From Bog-473 sp963745175 (GTDB lineage: Bacteria; Actinomycetota; Acidimicrobiia; Acidimicrobiales; RAAP-2): a stretch of DNA of 64,000 bases. The position numbers were made by a program, and so were the translations under genes. This document shows positions 8,603 through 17,568 of the stretch, one piece after another. The stretch lies in assembly GCA_963745175.1 (NCBI GenBank), contig CAVUWK010000002.1, forward strand, positions 248,001-312,000, read 5' to 3'. How positions within the stretch are numbered: the first letter of the stretch is position 1; each line of letters starts with the position of its first letter. Under the pieces are notes generated by a model, which searched no databases, was not told the origin of the DNA, and was given only the letters and a program-made list of their open reading frames with translations.

Positions 8603-9022
8603 ATGCCAGCACTGAAGGGCTCCCAGACCGAGGCCAACCTCAAGGAAGCGTTCGCCGGAGAGAGCCAGGCCAATCGCCGTTACCTCTATTTTGCCCAGAA
8701 GGCCGACGTCGAGGGCTACCCCGACGTGGCGGCGCTCTTCCGCTCCGTGGCCGAGGGTGAGACCGGGCACGCGTTCGGGCACTTCGACTTCCTCAAGGAG
8801 GTGGGCGACCCGGTCACCGGAGTCCCTGTCGGCGCCACCGAGGACAACCTCAAGTCGGCGATCGAGGGTGAGACCTACGAGTACACCGAGATGTATCCCG
8901 GGTTCGCCAAGACGGCGCGTGACGAAGGCTTCGCGGAGATCGCCGAATGGCTCGAGACGCTGGCCAAGGCCGAGAAGTCGCACGCCGGTCGCTTTACGCA
9001 AGGGCTCGAGTCGGTCTCCTAG
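8603..9022 (+). CDS. Rubrerythrin (erythrin domain only)
   Basis: A 139-residue diiron protein that would reduce hydrogen peroxide in the cytoplasm. It shows the ferritin-like four-helix bundle with two ExxH-type ligand pairs: TEANLKEAFAGESQANRRY, then SVAEGETGHAFGHFDFL, SAIEGETYEYTEMYPGF and LETLAKAEKSHAGRF. The usual C-terminal rubredoxin domain with two CxxC knuckles is absent, so electrons must come from another protein. The iron-sulfur protein encoded next (14 bases downstream) is a natural candidate. A 53-base gap separates it from fur, and the Fur box upstream of fur may cover the whole operon. Confidence 0.9.
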   Translation: MPALKGSQTEANLKEAFAGESQANRRYLYFAQKADVEGYPDVAALFRSVAEGETGHAFGHFDFLKEVGDPVTGVPVGATEDNLKSAIEGETYEYTEMYPGFAKTARDEGFAEIAEWLETLAKAEKSHAGRFTQGLESVS

Positions 9023-9035
9023 GGGAGGCGGCTCC

Positions 9036-10354
9036 ATGACCGCCACATACGACCCCACGGACCCCAAGTACTTCGACCCCGCCGCGCTGCGGGAGGAGGT
9101 GGACCGTGTCTTCGACCTGTGTCACGGCTGCCGGCTCTGCTTCAACCTGTGTCCGTCGTTCCCGACGCTGTTCGGGTTCATCGACGCCAACGACGGGGAC
9201 GTGTCGGGCCTGACCGATGGCCAGCGCGGCCAGGTCGTCGACGAGTGCTACCAGTGCAAGCTCTGCTACGTGAAGTGCCCGTATGTCCCGCCGCACGAGT
9301 GGGAGCTCGACTTCCCGCGCCTGATGAGCCGGGTGCACGCGGTCCGTCAGAAGCAACTCGTGGGGCGCAGGGAGCGGCTGACCGACCAGGTCCTGGGTCG
9401 GACCGACGCCCTGGGTCTGGTCTCGGTGGCGGCGGCGCCCGTGGTCAATTGGGCGACGGGCACGCCGGGATCGCTGCCGCGCCGGATCATGGAGAAGGCA
9501 ACCGGCATCGCCTCGCAGCGCCTGCTGCCGCCGTACGCGAAGCAGCGCTTCACGACATGGTTCAAGAAGCGGGACGCCCGGCCGCCGCGCCGATGGATGG
9601 CGGAGCCGTCTCGGTGTTCCCCACCTGTTTCGTGGAGTACATGGAGCCCGATGTCGGCCGCGCCATCGTGGAGGTCTACGAGCACAACGGCGTGTCCTGC
9701 AGCCTGCCGGAGGGGACCAAGTGCTGCGGCGCGCCCTGGCTGCACTCGGGCCGGGTGGACGAGTTCACCAAGTCGGCCCGCCGCAATGTCGCCGCGCTGG
9801 TGGCCGAGATGCGGGCGGGCCGGGACGTCATCGTGGCGCAACCGACGTGCGCGTACGTGGTGAAGCGGGACTACCCGATCTACGCCAAGGGACCGGACGC
9901 GGACCTCGTGGCCGCGCACACGTTCGACCCGGCCGAGTACCTGATGCGGCGCCACCGCGACGCCGACGATGCATTCACATTGCGCGACGAGTTCCCCGGG
10001 CGCGCCCACGGCTCGGTGCCCGACGCGGTGACCTATCACGTCGCCTGCCACCTGCAGGCGCAGAACGCAGGGCTGCGCAGCCGCGACCTCCTCAAGATGG
10101 CCAATGTGACGTGCTCCATCGTCCAGCGCTGTTCGGGCATCGACGGGACGTGGGGCTATCGGAGCGAGAACTATGAGCTGGCCCGCAAGGTGGCCGCACC
10201 GCTGGGACGTGAGATCGTGGCGGCCGGCAACGAGACGGTGTGCGGTGACTGCCATCTCGCCAACGGGTCGATACGACAGGAGACCGGGACGCAGCCGGTG
10301 CATCCCATGCAGCTGATGGCGCGGGCCTACGGAGTCGAGGGAGGTTCCGGGTGA
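9036..10354 (+). CDS. Two-cluster 4Fe-4S / CCG-domain oxidoreductase subunit (HdrD/GlpC-like), one frameshift
   Basis: About 440 residues once a frame change near 9585 is allowed for. The N-terminal third has two 4Fe-4S motifs, CHGCRLCFNLCPSF and CYQCKLCYVKCPY. The second half has two cysteine-rich CCG-type domains: FPTCFVEYMEP with TKCCGAPWLHSG, and YHVACHLQ with RCSGIDGTWG and CGDCHLANG. This is the plan of heterodisulfide reductase subunit D and of anaerobic glycerol-3-phosphate dehydrogenase subunit C. In rubrerythrin/DUF3501 neighbourhoods it is usually annotated as a reductase subunit, and I infer that it passes electrons to rubrerythrin. The GTG of DUF3501 overlaps its stop. Confidence 0.82.
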
Positions 10355-10973
10355 CGGGGCCGTCCTCCGGGCTGACGCTGGCCGACGTGCTCGACCTGCG
10401 GGCCTACGAGCGGGTGCGGGAGGACTACCGGGCCCGCATCATCGCCCGCAAGCGGGACCGGCGCGTGGCCCTCGGGCCCGTGATGACCCTGGTCTTCGAG
10501 TGCTTCGACACGGTCCGCTTCCAGGTCCAGGAGATGGCCCGGGCCGAGAAGATCATCACTGACGAGGCGATCCAGGCCGAGCTCGACATCTACAACCGGC
10601 TGCTCCCGGCGAGGGGGAGCTCTCGGCGGCCCTCTTCATCGAGTTGACCTCGGACGACGGGTTGCGGGAGTGGCTGCCGAAGCTGATGGGGATCGAGCAC
10701 CAGCTCGGGATCACGATCGACGGGGAGGTGGTCGCCAGCGTCCCCGAGGCCGAGCACGCCGCCGCCCTCACCCGTGAGACGGTGACGCCGGCGGTCCACT
10801 ACCTGCGCTTCGGCTTCACGGAAGCCCAGGTGGCGACCTTCTCGACCGCCGGTGAGGTTGCCCTCGTGGCGACCCACCCGGCCTACGAGGCCAGGACGAC
10901 CTTGCCGCCCGCCGTCCGCCGGGAGCTGTCCCGGGACCTGCTCGGCACAACAAAGGCCCTCTCAATCGGCTGA
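10351..10973 (+). CDS. DUF3501 family protein, one frameshift
   Basis: About 207 residues after restoring one G in the five-G run at 10613-10617. The first part reads LTLADVLDLRAYERVREDYR, RIIARKRDRRVALGPVMTLVFE and FQVQEMARAEKI. After the shift it continues FIELTSDDGLREWLPKLMGIE and VPAVHYLRF-like segments (TPAVHYLRFGF). The order and length match DUF3501, a family of unknown chemistry that regularly sits after rubrerythrin and HdrD-like iron-sulfur proteins. It contains no cysteine cluster of its own. The start overlaps the upstream stop by four bases, so it is translated with it. I infer an accessory role in the same peroxide-reducing system. Confidence 0.78.
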
Positions 10974-10998
10974 CCAGGGAAAATTCCGTGCGCAAGTC

Positions 10999-11028
10999 TT
11001 TACAGACGCACAGGACGTGCGCCATACT
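10999..11028 (+). promoter_or_regulatory. Probable whiB promoter
   Basis: TTTACA (10999-11004) and CATACT (11023-11028) are 18 bases apart and about 110 bases before the whiB ATG. They lie in a relatively AT-rich gap and look like -35 and -10 boxes of a housekeeping sigma factor. The long leader that would result is typical of whiB genes. Confidence 0.45.
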
Positions 11029-11138
11029 CTTTGTTCGCCGAATTTGGGGTTGCCGGGATTTATCGTTGTAGAAAAAGGCACTCCGAACAGGGCGAATCAA
11101 GTATCCGCCGTTTCATCCGTTATGAGGAAGTGTTTCCC

Positions 11139-11378
11139 ATGATCGCCACCACGTGGCGCAAGCAAGCCGCCTGCCGGGGCCTCGACGTCGAGGCGTTCTA
11201 CCCGGTCACCGAGGACGAGGCCGACGCGGCCGAGGCCAAGGCTGTGTGCGCCGTCTGCCCGGTCCGTCAGGCGTGCCTGGAGCACGCCCTGGCCCACCGC
11301 GAGCGCGAGGGCATCTGGGGCGGCACGACCGAGCGAGAGCGCCGGCGGATCGTGCGGCAGCGCCGCAAGTCGGCTTGA
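11139..11378 (+). CDS. WhiB-family iron-sulfur regulator
   Basis: A 79-residue WhiB-like protein, found only in actinobacteria and their phages. It has the four cluster cysteines as AACRGLD (one), then CAVCPVRQAC (three), followed by the GIWGGTTERERR turn and a basic tail (RRIVRQRRKSA) for DNA contact. Such proteins bind a 4Fe-4S cluster that senses oxygen or nitric oxide and act with the primary sigma factor. The start ATG follows a stretch that keeps reading open upstream, but the conserved block begins at the tryptophan six residues after this Met. It stands alone, facing the LCP gene. Confidence 0.9.
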   Translation: MIATTWRKQAACRGLDVEAFYPVTEDEADAAEAKAVCAVCPVRQACLEHALAHREREGIWGGTTERERRRIVRQRRKSA

Positions 11379-11387
11379 GCTCCCGGC

Positions 11388-13008
11388 CTACTTCTTCTTG
11401 ACGGTCTTCGGGGCCGTCGTCGGCGTGGCCTGGGTCGGCTGGCCGATGGTGCAGGGGAACGGGTTCCAGGGCTCGAGCTGCTTGTTCGTGTAGACGTCGG
11501 ACGGGATCGTCGTCGTGGTGGTCGTCGTCGTGCTCGCGGCGACGCCCGACGACCCGGTCACGGTCAACGGTGAGCCGGCGACCAGAAGCGTGACCGTCTG
11601 TCCGCTCAGGCTCGGGTCGGACACCAGGGTGACGGGCCCGCTGAGCACGGACGCGAGTGTGTGCGCGGCCTCCGATCCGGATCGACCGTAGAGGATCTCC
11701 GAAGGGCCTCCGCCGGTCAGTGGCGTCGAAGCATTGCCGATCCCGGTGACGTCGAAGCCCTGGCTGGTGAGCGCCGCCGCCGTGGTGTGCGCAACGCCGC
11801 TCAGGGTCGACGCGTTCAAGACGTCGACGCCCACCAGGCTGTGGGCCTCGGTTGGCGTCGTGGTCGTGGTCGTGGTGGTGGCGGGAGCGGGCGGAGGCGA
11901 TCCGATCCGGTTGAACGCGTTGATCAGGTTCTGGGCGTACGGCTGCGCCTCTTGGAGCACGTCGGCACCGCCCGAGGTGACATAGGCCGTCGTCGGCAGC
12001 GTCTCGGTCACCAGGTGTTTCTTCGGGCAGGCCCCGGAAGACGTCGGCGATGTGCAGCAGGTCACCCTGACTGAGGGTGTCGTCGATGGTCAGGTTGCCC
12101 ACCGCCGCACCGATGAAGGAGTTGATGGTGAGTGGGCTCGTGATCGACGCGTTCACCTTGGCCAGTACCGCCCGGAAGAACGCATCCTGCCGCTGGATCC
12201 GGCTGAAGTCCGACAACCCGTCGTACTCCCAGTAGCCATTCGCGTTCTTGTAGTAGAGGTGCCGGCTGCGCACGAGCTGCAACGCCGTGGTCCCGTTCAC
12301 CACCTGGCAGCCCGTGGTGGTCACGTCGAGGCCCGTGTACTGGTCCTTGACTTCCGTCGGGAAGTCCATGGTGACACCGCCCAACGCGTTCACCATCCCC
12401 GAGAATCCAGGGAAGTCCACCGCCACATAGTGGTTGATCGGGATGCCGAGGTCCTGCTCGATGGTGTGGATCAGCAGATCGGGGCCACCGTCGTAGGCCG
12501 CGTTGATGCGGTTCATGCCCGAGATCCCGCTGTCGTTGCCGGGGATGTCGACCCAGAGGTCCCGCGGGATGGAGAGCAACGTCACGGTCTTGGCGGTGGG
12601 GTCGAAGCGGGCCACCATCGTCACGTCGCTGCGTTGTCCGCCCGCGTTGGCCTCGTCACCGAAGGCCTTGACCTGGGTGGAATTCGAGACAAAGGCGCGC
12701 GAGTCCGAACCGACCAGGAGAAGGTTGAATGGTTGGCCAGGCGGCGCCGCTGCCACCAGGTGTTTGGCGTGGATCTTCTTGATCTGATTGAAGCGGTAGT
12801 TGGCGTAGACGTAGAGACCCCCCACTCCGATGCCGGCGATCACGACGATGATGGACAGCGCGTACAGTGCCCGTCGCTGCCAACGGTGCCGGTGTTTGCG
12901 CTCCTTCTTCCGGGAGCTGCGGAGCTCGGCCTGGAGGTCGGCCCGAGACTTGGTGTGCTCGTCGTCGCCATCGGTCGGCCCGAGAGTCTCGGGTTCGTCG
13001 GGGGTCAA
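11388..13008 (-). CDS. LytR-CpsA-Psr (LCP) cell-wall polymer ligase with LytR_C domain, one frameshift
   Basis: About 540 residues. The N-terminus is cytoplasmic and basic (RKKERKHRHRWQRRAL), followed by one membrane helix (ALYALSIIVVIAGIGVGGLY, about 47-66). The LCP domain has FNLLLVGSDSRAF, RSDVTMVARFDP, LLSIPRDLWVDIPG, INAAYDGGP and LQLVRSRHLYY, which carry the conserved Arg and Asp residues that bind polyprenyl phosphate. A frame change near 12025 joins it to the second part, which has a threonine-rich linker and a LytR_C domain (GVDVLNASTLSGVAHTTAAAL). LCP enzymes attach glycopolymers to peptidoglycan, or arabinogalactan in mycobacteria. It converges on whiB with only nine bases between the stops. 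Confidence 0.87.
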
Positions 13009-13051
13009 GAATCAGAAAATACCTGGCGGGGAGGTCCGGTAGCCTTCGCCG

Positions 13052-14218
13052 GTGCATTTTGAACTTCCCGACGAGCTTCTCGAGCTCCGCGATTCGGTAC
13101 GGCGTCTCGCCCAGGACAAGGTCAAGCCACGGGCCCGGCCCATCGACAAAGAGGGTGCCTACCCGGCTGACGTCTTCGAGGCGTTCCGGGACGCCGGCCT
13201 CCTCGGGTTGTGCATCCCGGTCGAGTACGGGGGCTCGGGGGCGGGGATCTTGGGCCTCGCCCTGGCCATCGAGGAAGTGGCCAAGTACTCCAACACGGCG
13301 GCGTTGATGCTGCTGCTGACGCGCCTGCCCACAGGACCGGTGATGATCGCCGGCACGGAGGAGCAGAAGGAGCGCTACCTGCCCGGTATCTGCGACGGGA
13401 CGCTGCGGGCCGCCTTCGGCCTCTCCGAGCCCCAGGCGGGCAGCGACGTCATGGGGATGCGGACCCGAGGGGTGCCCGACGGCGCCGGCTGGGTGCTGAA
13501 CGGCACCAAGTGCTGGATGTCAGGTGTGCGGGAGGCGGATTGGTACACCGTCTTCGCCAAGACGAGCGAGCCGACCAGCCGGGCGCACGACTCGATCACC
13601 GCCTTCATCGTGGAGCGGGCCTGGGACGGCGTGGAGGTGGGCCGCACCGACCACAAGATGGGGGTGCGCGGCGTCGACACGGGTGAGCTGCTCCTCACGG
13701 ACGTGCACGTCCCCGCCGAGAACGTGATCGGAGAGGTCGGGGGCTTCCGCCTGGCCATGCTGGGACTCAACGCCATGCGCCCGATCGTCGCGGCAAGGGG
13801 CATCGGCCTGGCCGAAGGCGCACTCATGTACGCCACCGAGTACGTGCAACAGCGGGCGGCCTTCGGCAAGACCATCGCGGACTTCCAGGGGATCCAGTGG
13901 GAGATCGCCAAGTGCGCCGTCGACATCGAGGCCGCCCGGTTGCTCACGTACCGCGCCGCAGTCCTGGCCGACCAGGGCAAGTTCACGAAGGAATACGTCC
14001 CGTACCTGTCCATGGCCAAGTACCACGCCACCGAGCTGGCGGTGCGGGCCTCCTCGCTGGCGGTCCAGCTGCTCGGCGCCGCCGGCTACATGGAGGACCA
14101 CCCGACCGAGCAGTGGTATCGCGACGCCAAGCAGCTCACCATCGTCGAAGGCACGTCGCAGGTGCAGCTCGGGCTCATCGCCCGGGGGGTGCTCGACCGG
14201 GACCTGTGGTGGGACTGA
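13052..14218 (+). CDS. Acyl-CoA dehydrogenase
   Basis: A 388-residue flavoenzyme of the acyl-CoA dehydrogenase family, forming trans-2-enoyl-CoA and passing electrons to ETF. The N-terminal helices (LPDELLELRDSVRRLAQDKV) are followed by the FAD-binding stretch AFGLSEPQAGSDVMGMRT (about 128-145) and the second family signature near QLLGAAGYMEDHPTEQWYRDAKQ (about 340-360). The catalytic base in short and medium chain enzymes is the Glu just after this, and IVEGTSQVQ supplies one. The GTG start gives a standard length. It overlaps trpD by 13 bases and diverges from the LCP gene with a 43-base gap that must hold both promoters. Confidence 0.9.
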   Translation: MHFELPDELLELRDSVRRLAQDKVKPRARPIDKEGAYPADVFEAFRDAGLLGLCIPVEYGGSGAGILGLALAIEEVAKYSNTAALMLLLTRLPTGPVMIAGTEEQKERYLPGICDGTLRAAFGLSEPQAGSDVMGMRTRGVPDGAGWVLNGTKCWMSGVREADWYTVFAKTSEPTSRAHDSITAFIVERAWDGVEVGRTDHKMGVRGVDTGELLLTDVHVPAENVIGEVGGFRLAMLGLNAMRPIVAARGIGLAEGALMYATEYVQQRAAFGKTIADFQGIQWEIAKCAVDIEAARLLTYRAAVLADQGKFTKEYVPYLSMAKYHATELAVRASSLAVQLLGAAGYMEDHPTEQWYRDAKQLTIVEGTSQVQLGLIARGVLDRDLWWD

Positions 14219-15273
14219 CCTGGCCCGAGGTCCTGGCCCGGCTGGCCCGGCGCGAACCGCTCAGCGCGGAAGAGGCCGAGGAGACGCTGGAGATCGTGCT
14301 GTCGGGCGATGCGACGCCGGCCCAGGTGGGGGCCTTCCTGGCCCTGCTCCACGCCAAGGGCGAGACGGCCGAGGAGGTGACCGGTCTGGCCCGGGCGATG
14401 GTCGACGCGGCCGTGCCCTGCCCGCTGCGGGACAAGGACGCCGAGCGGGCGGTCGACCTCGTCGGAACCGGGGGCGATCGGTTGGCCAGCATCAACGTCA
14501 CGACGCTGGCGGCGTTCATCACGGCGGGGTGCGGCGTGCCGGTGTGCAAGCACGGGAACCGCGCTGCATCGTCGTCGGTGGGAACCGCAGACGTGCTCGA
14601 GGCGCTGGGCGTGGCCATCGGGCTCGGTCCTGAAGGCGTGGCCCGTTGTGTGGCGGAGGCCGGCATGGGGTTCTGTTTCGCCCAGCGCTTCCACCCGGCC
14701 ATGCGCTTCGTGGGGCCTGTCCGCAAGGAGCTGGGCGTGCCGACGGTGTTCAACTTCCTCGGGCCGCTGATCAACCCAGCCCGCACCCGGCGCCAGCTGG
14801 TCGGCGTCAGCAATCCGGGCATGGCGCCGATCATGGCGGGGGTCTTCGGGGCGACCGGGAGCATCCATTCGTTGATCGTGCACGCCGACGACGGGCTCGA
14901 CGAGTTGAGCGTGACGTCGCCCTCGAGCGTGCTCGAGGTGCGGGGCGACGGGCGGGGTGATTTCGAGGTGACCGAGTGGCGGGTCGACCCCGAAGCCTTG
15001 GGGTTCCCCCCTGCGACGTTGGCTGACCTGCGGGGCGGGAACGCCGCGTTCAACGCCGGCGTGATTCGCTCCGTCCTCGAAGGCGAGGGGGGCGCCCACC
15101 GCGATATCGGGGTCCTCAACGCGGCGGCGGCGCTCATCGTGGCGGGGCGGGTCGGCGACCTGGAGAGCGGGCTGGTGCTGGCGGTCGAGGCGCTCGACAG
15201 TGGACGGGCCGTCGGTGTCCTCGATGCGCTGATTGCTACGTCCCAAGACGCGTGGCAGCGGCAGCCGGGCTGA
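14206..15273 (+). CDS. trpD: Anthranilate phosphoribosyltransferase
   Basis: The enzyme joins anthranilate to PRPP in tryptophan synthesis. About 355 residues of the type expected: an N-terminal helical domain (REPLSAEEAEETLEIVLSG, AFLALLHAKGETAEEVTGL), the glycine-rich PRPP loop DLVGTGGDRLASINVTT, the substrate motif VCKHGNRAASSSVGTADVLE, FAQRFHPAMRFVGPVRKELG and FNFLGPLINPA. No ATG lies near the start. Two in-frame GTG codons at 14206 and 14209 overlap the end of the acyl-CoA dehydrogenase. It is separate from any other trp gene, as is common for trpD in actinobacteria. The 3' end overlaps the convergent galK by 38 bases. Confidence 0.92.
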   Translation: MVGLTWPEVLARLARREPLSAEEAEETLEIVLSGDATPAQVGAFLALLHAKGETAEEVTGLARAMVDAAVPCPLRDKDAERAVDLVGTGGDRLASINVTTLAAFITAGCGVPVCKHGNRAASSSVGTADVLEALGVAIGLGPEGVARCVAEAGMGFCFAQRFHPAMRFVGPVRKELGVPTVFNFLGPLINPARTRRQLVGVSNPGMAPIMAGVFGATGSIHSLIVHADDGLDELSVTSPSSVLEVRGDGRGDFEVTEWRVDPEALGFPPATLADLRGGNAAFNAGVIRSVLEGEGGAHRDIGVLNAAAALIVAGRVGDLESGLVLAVEALDSGRAVGVLDALIATSQDAWQRQPG

Positions 15274-16258
15274 CCCTCCAGGCGCGCCGGGGGGCGTGGG
15301 ACCCGGGATCGAGCGCGGGCGAGTCGGGTCGGCAGAGCGCGATGACACAGCCGCCGAAGCCGCCGCCGACCATGCGGGCTCCGAGGACGCCGGGTTGGCC
15401 GAGCAGGTGCTCCACCAACCCGTCCACTGCCGGCACCGAGACCCGGTAGTCGGCCGCCAGGCTGCGCTGCCCTTCGGTCATGACGGTGCCCAACCCGCTC
15501 AGGTTGCCGCGGGCCAACATCCGCTCGGCTTCGCCAACCCTGGCGCACTCGGTCACGACGTGACGCGCTCGCCGGCGCAGCACGGGATCGGTCAGTGCGC
15601 TCAGGTCGCCGAGCTCGCAGTCGCCGAGGGGCCGGCCCAAGATGTGGGCGGCCCGCTCGCACTCGGCGCGTCGGGTGGCGTACGGGGTGCTGGTGAGGAG
15701 GCGTGGCGTCTCACTGTGGACGATCACGAAGGCCGCCTCGTCGGGGATCGCCACGAGACGGGTTTCGAGCGTGCCGAAGTCGATGCGCAACGCGTGCCCG
15801 GCAGCGCTCCCCGCGATGGCGAGCGGATCGAGCAGGCCGACGTGCGCACCCGCGCTGCGCTCGGCCTCCTGGCAGGCGCGGGCCAGGGCGAGCGGATCGG
15901 GGTCGTGGCCGAGGGCCAGCAACATCGCCACCGAGAAGGCGGCGCTCGAGGACAGGCCCGCCCCGACCGGGAGCGTGCTCGTCACCCGGACGGCGCCACC
16001 CGTCGGGGGAGGCTGGGCGCGCAGGAGTCCGGCCGCCAGGGCCGCCTCGGGCGGAACCGGGGCGGCGTCGCCCAGGGCGATCTCGATCGGCCGGCCGGGG
16101 AACTGGTCCGAGTCGATCCCGACGAGGAAGCTGCCCGGCTTCGGCGTGAAGTCGACCTTCGTGGCCAGGTCGATGGCCATGGGCAGCGAGAGCCCGCCGT
16201 TGTAGTCGGTGTGGTCGCCAATGATGGTCACTCGTCCGGGGGCGCGGGCGGCGGGCAC
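15236..16258 (-). CDS. galK: Galactokinase (GHMP family)
   Basis: A kinase of about 340 residues that would phosphorylate galactose at C1. The galactokinase signature is at the N-terminus (APGRVTIIGDHTDYNGG), followed by the GHMP ATP motif LPVGAGLSSSAAFSVAM (about 108-124) and the C-terminal GGGFGGCVIAL glycine motif. The galactose site usually has GEHTDYN. Here the Glu before HTDYN is replaced by Asp, and the N-terminal region before it is shorter than in E. coli, so another sugar is possible. No galT or galE lies nearby. It is convergent with trpD and diverges from the CoA-transferase gene. Confidence 0.82.
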   Translation of the reverse strand: MPAARAPGRVTIIGDHTDYNGGLSLPMAIDLATKVDFTPKPGSFLVGIDSDQFPGRPIEIALGDAAPVPPEAALAAGLLRAQPPPTGGAVRVTSTLPVGAGLSSSAAFSVAMLLALGHDPDPLALARACQEAERSAGAHVGLLDPLAIAGSAAGHALRIDFGTLETRLVAIPDEAAFVIVHSETPRLLTSTPYATRRAECERAAHILGRPLGDCELGDLSALTDPVLRRRARHVVTECARVGEAERMLARGNLSGLGTVMTEGQRSLAADYRVSVPAVDGLVEHLLGQPGVLGARMVGGGFGGCVIALCRPDSPALDPGSHAPRRAWRVSPAAAATRLGT

Positions 16259-16323
16259 GCCACCAGCTTGGCGCAGGTCGGATCGGCTTGACCGTCGTGG
16301 GCGGCACGGGTCACGATCCTGCG

Positions 16324-17502
16324 ATGGCAGACCGCAGTGGACCGTTGAGCGGGATCAAGATCATCGAGCTGGCGGGCATCGGGCCGGCGCCCTACACGTG
16401 CATGATGCTGGCTGACGCCGGGGCGCAGGTCCTGCGCCTGGAGCGGGCGGCGCCGGGCGCGGTCGAGGCGGGGGAGGCGTTCAGGACTTCGGGCAGCGGG
16501 CCGTACTGGGACTTGCTGAACCGGTCCCGGCCCTCGGTGGGCATCGATCTCAAGAACCCGGACGCGGTCGAGCTGGTGCTCGGGCTCGTCGAGCAGTCGG
16601 ACGGGCTGATCGAGGGGTTCCGGCCCGGTGTGGCCGAGCGGCTCGGAGTCGGCCCCGACGCCTGCCTCGGCCGCAACCGCCGACTCGTCTACGGACGGAT
16701 GACGGGCTGGGGCCAGGACGGACCGATGGCGCCCATGGCCGGGCACGACATCGACTACATCGCCGTCGGCGGCGCGCTGTGGTCATTGGGCCGGGCGGAC
16801 TCGGCGCCGGTGCCGCCGCTGAACCTCGTGGGCGACTTCGGTGGCGGCGGCATGCTGCTGGCCTTCGGCATGGTGGCCGCGCTGCTCGAGGCGGCCCGTT
16901 CCGGCGAGGGCCAGGTGGTGGACGCCGCCATGGTGGACGGCGCCGCCTCACTCATGACGATGATCCATGCCTTCCACATGCACGGCATCTGGAACGACGA
17001 GCGGGGGTCGAACATGCTGGACACCGGTGCCCCCTTCTACGAGGTCTACGAGACATCGGACGGGAAGTGGATGGCCGTCGGTGGCATCGAGGCGCAGTTC
17101 TACGCCGCCCTGCTCGACGGCCTCGGCCTGGCCGGTGACGCGTCACTGCCATCCCAGATGTCGCGGGAGGAATGGCCGGCGATGAAGGAGCGCTTCACGG
17201 CGATCTTCAAGTCGAAGACACGGGACGAATGGACGCGCATCTTCGACGGGACCGACGCCTGCGTGGCGCCCGTGCTGTCGCCCTGGGAGGCGCACGACCA
17301 CCCGCACAACATCGCTCGCTCGACCTACATCGAGGTCGACGGTGCCGTGCAGCCGGCACCGGCGCCCCGCTTCTCCCGGACGCCGTCCGTCGTCTCGAAG
17401 CCGCCGTCCCCGCCGGGGGCCGACACCGTGTCGGGCCTCGTCGAGTGGGGCGTGGACGAGACCGTCGTCGCCAAGCTGCGCGAGTCGGGGGCGCTCAGCT
17501 AG
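16324..17502 (+). CDS. Class III CoA-transferase (CaiB/BaiF; alpha-methylacyl-CoA racemase-like)
   Basis: About 392 residues. It opens with LSGIKIIELAGIGPAPYTCMML, where the AGIGPAP loop and the following Met/Ala are typical of alpha-methylacyl-CoA racemases in this superfamily. RPSVGIDLKNPD and LIEGFRPGVAERLGVGPD contain the conserved nucleotide and Asp positions. YGRMTGWGQDGP and AGHDIDYIAVGGAL follow, with the catalytic-region DIDY residues seen in Mcr. Racemases of this type let branched 2-methyl-acyl-CoA enter beta-oxidation. The ATG at 16324 gives the family's usual N-terminus. A strong hairpin follows the stop by eight bases. Confidence 0.86.
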   Translation: MADRSGPLSGIKIIELAGIGPAPYTCMMLADAGAQVLRLERAAPGAVEAGEAFRTSGSGPYWDLLNRSRPSVGIDLKNPDAVELVLGLVEQSDGLIEGFRPGVAERLGVGPDACLGRNRRLVYGRMTGWGQDGPMAPMAGHDIDYIAVGGALWSLGRADSAPVPPLNLVGDFGGGGMLLAFGMVAALLEAARSGEGQVVDAAMVDGAASLMTMIHAFHMHGIWNDERGSNMLDTGAPFYEVYETSDGKWMAVGGIEAQFYAALLDGLGLAGDASLPSQMSREEWPAMKERFTAIFKSKTRDEWTRIFDGTDACVAPVLSPWEAHDHPHNIARSTYIEVDGAVQPAPAPRFSRTPSVVSKPPSPPGADTVSGLVEWGVDETVVAKLRESGALS

Positions 17503-17509
17503 ACACCGG

Positions 17510-17551
17510 AGAGAGAGGGGAGGGCCCCTTGCGGAGCCCTCCCCTCTCTCT
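17510..17551. terminator. Bidirectional terminator hairpin
   Basis: A 16-bp stem with a 10-base loop: AGAGAGAGGGGAGGGC (17510-17525) pairs perfectly with 17536-17551. It lies between the convergent CoA-transferase and secreted repeat protein genes and could end both transcripts. There is no T-tract, which is common for terminators in high-GC actinobacteria. Confidence 0.75.
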
Positions 17552-17568
17552 GCCCGGACGTGCGCGGG

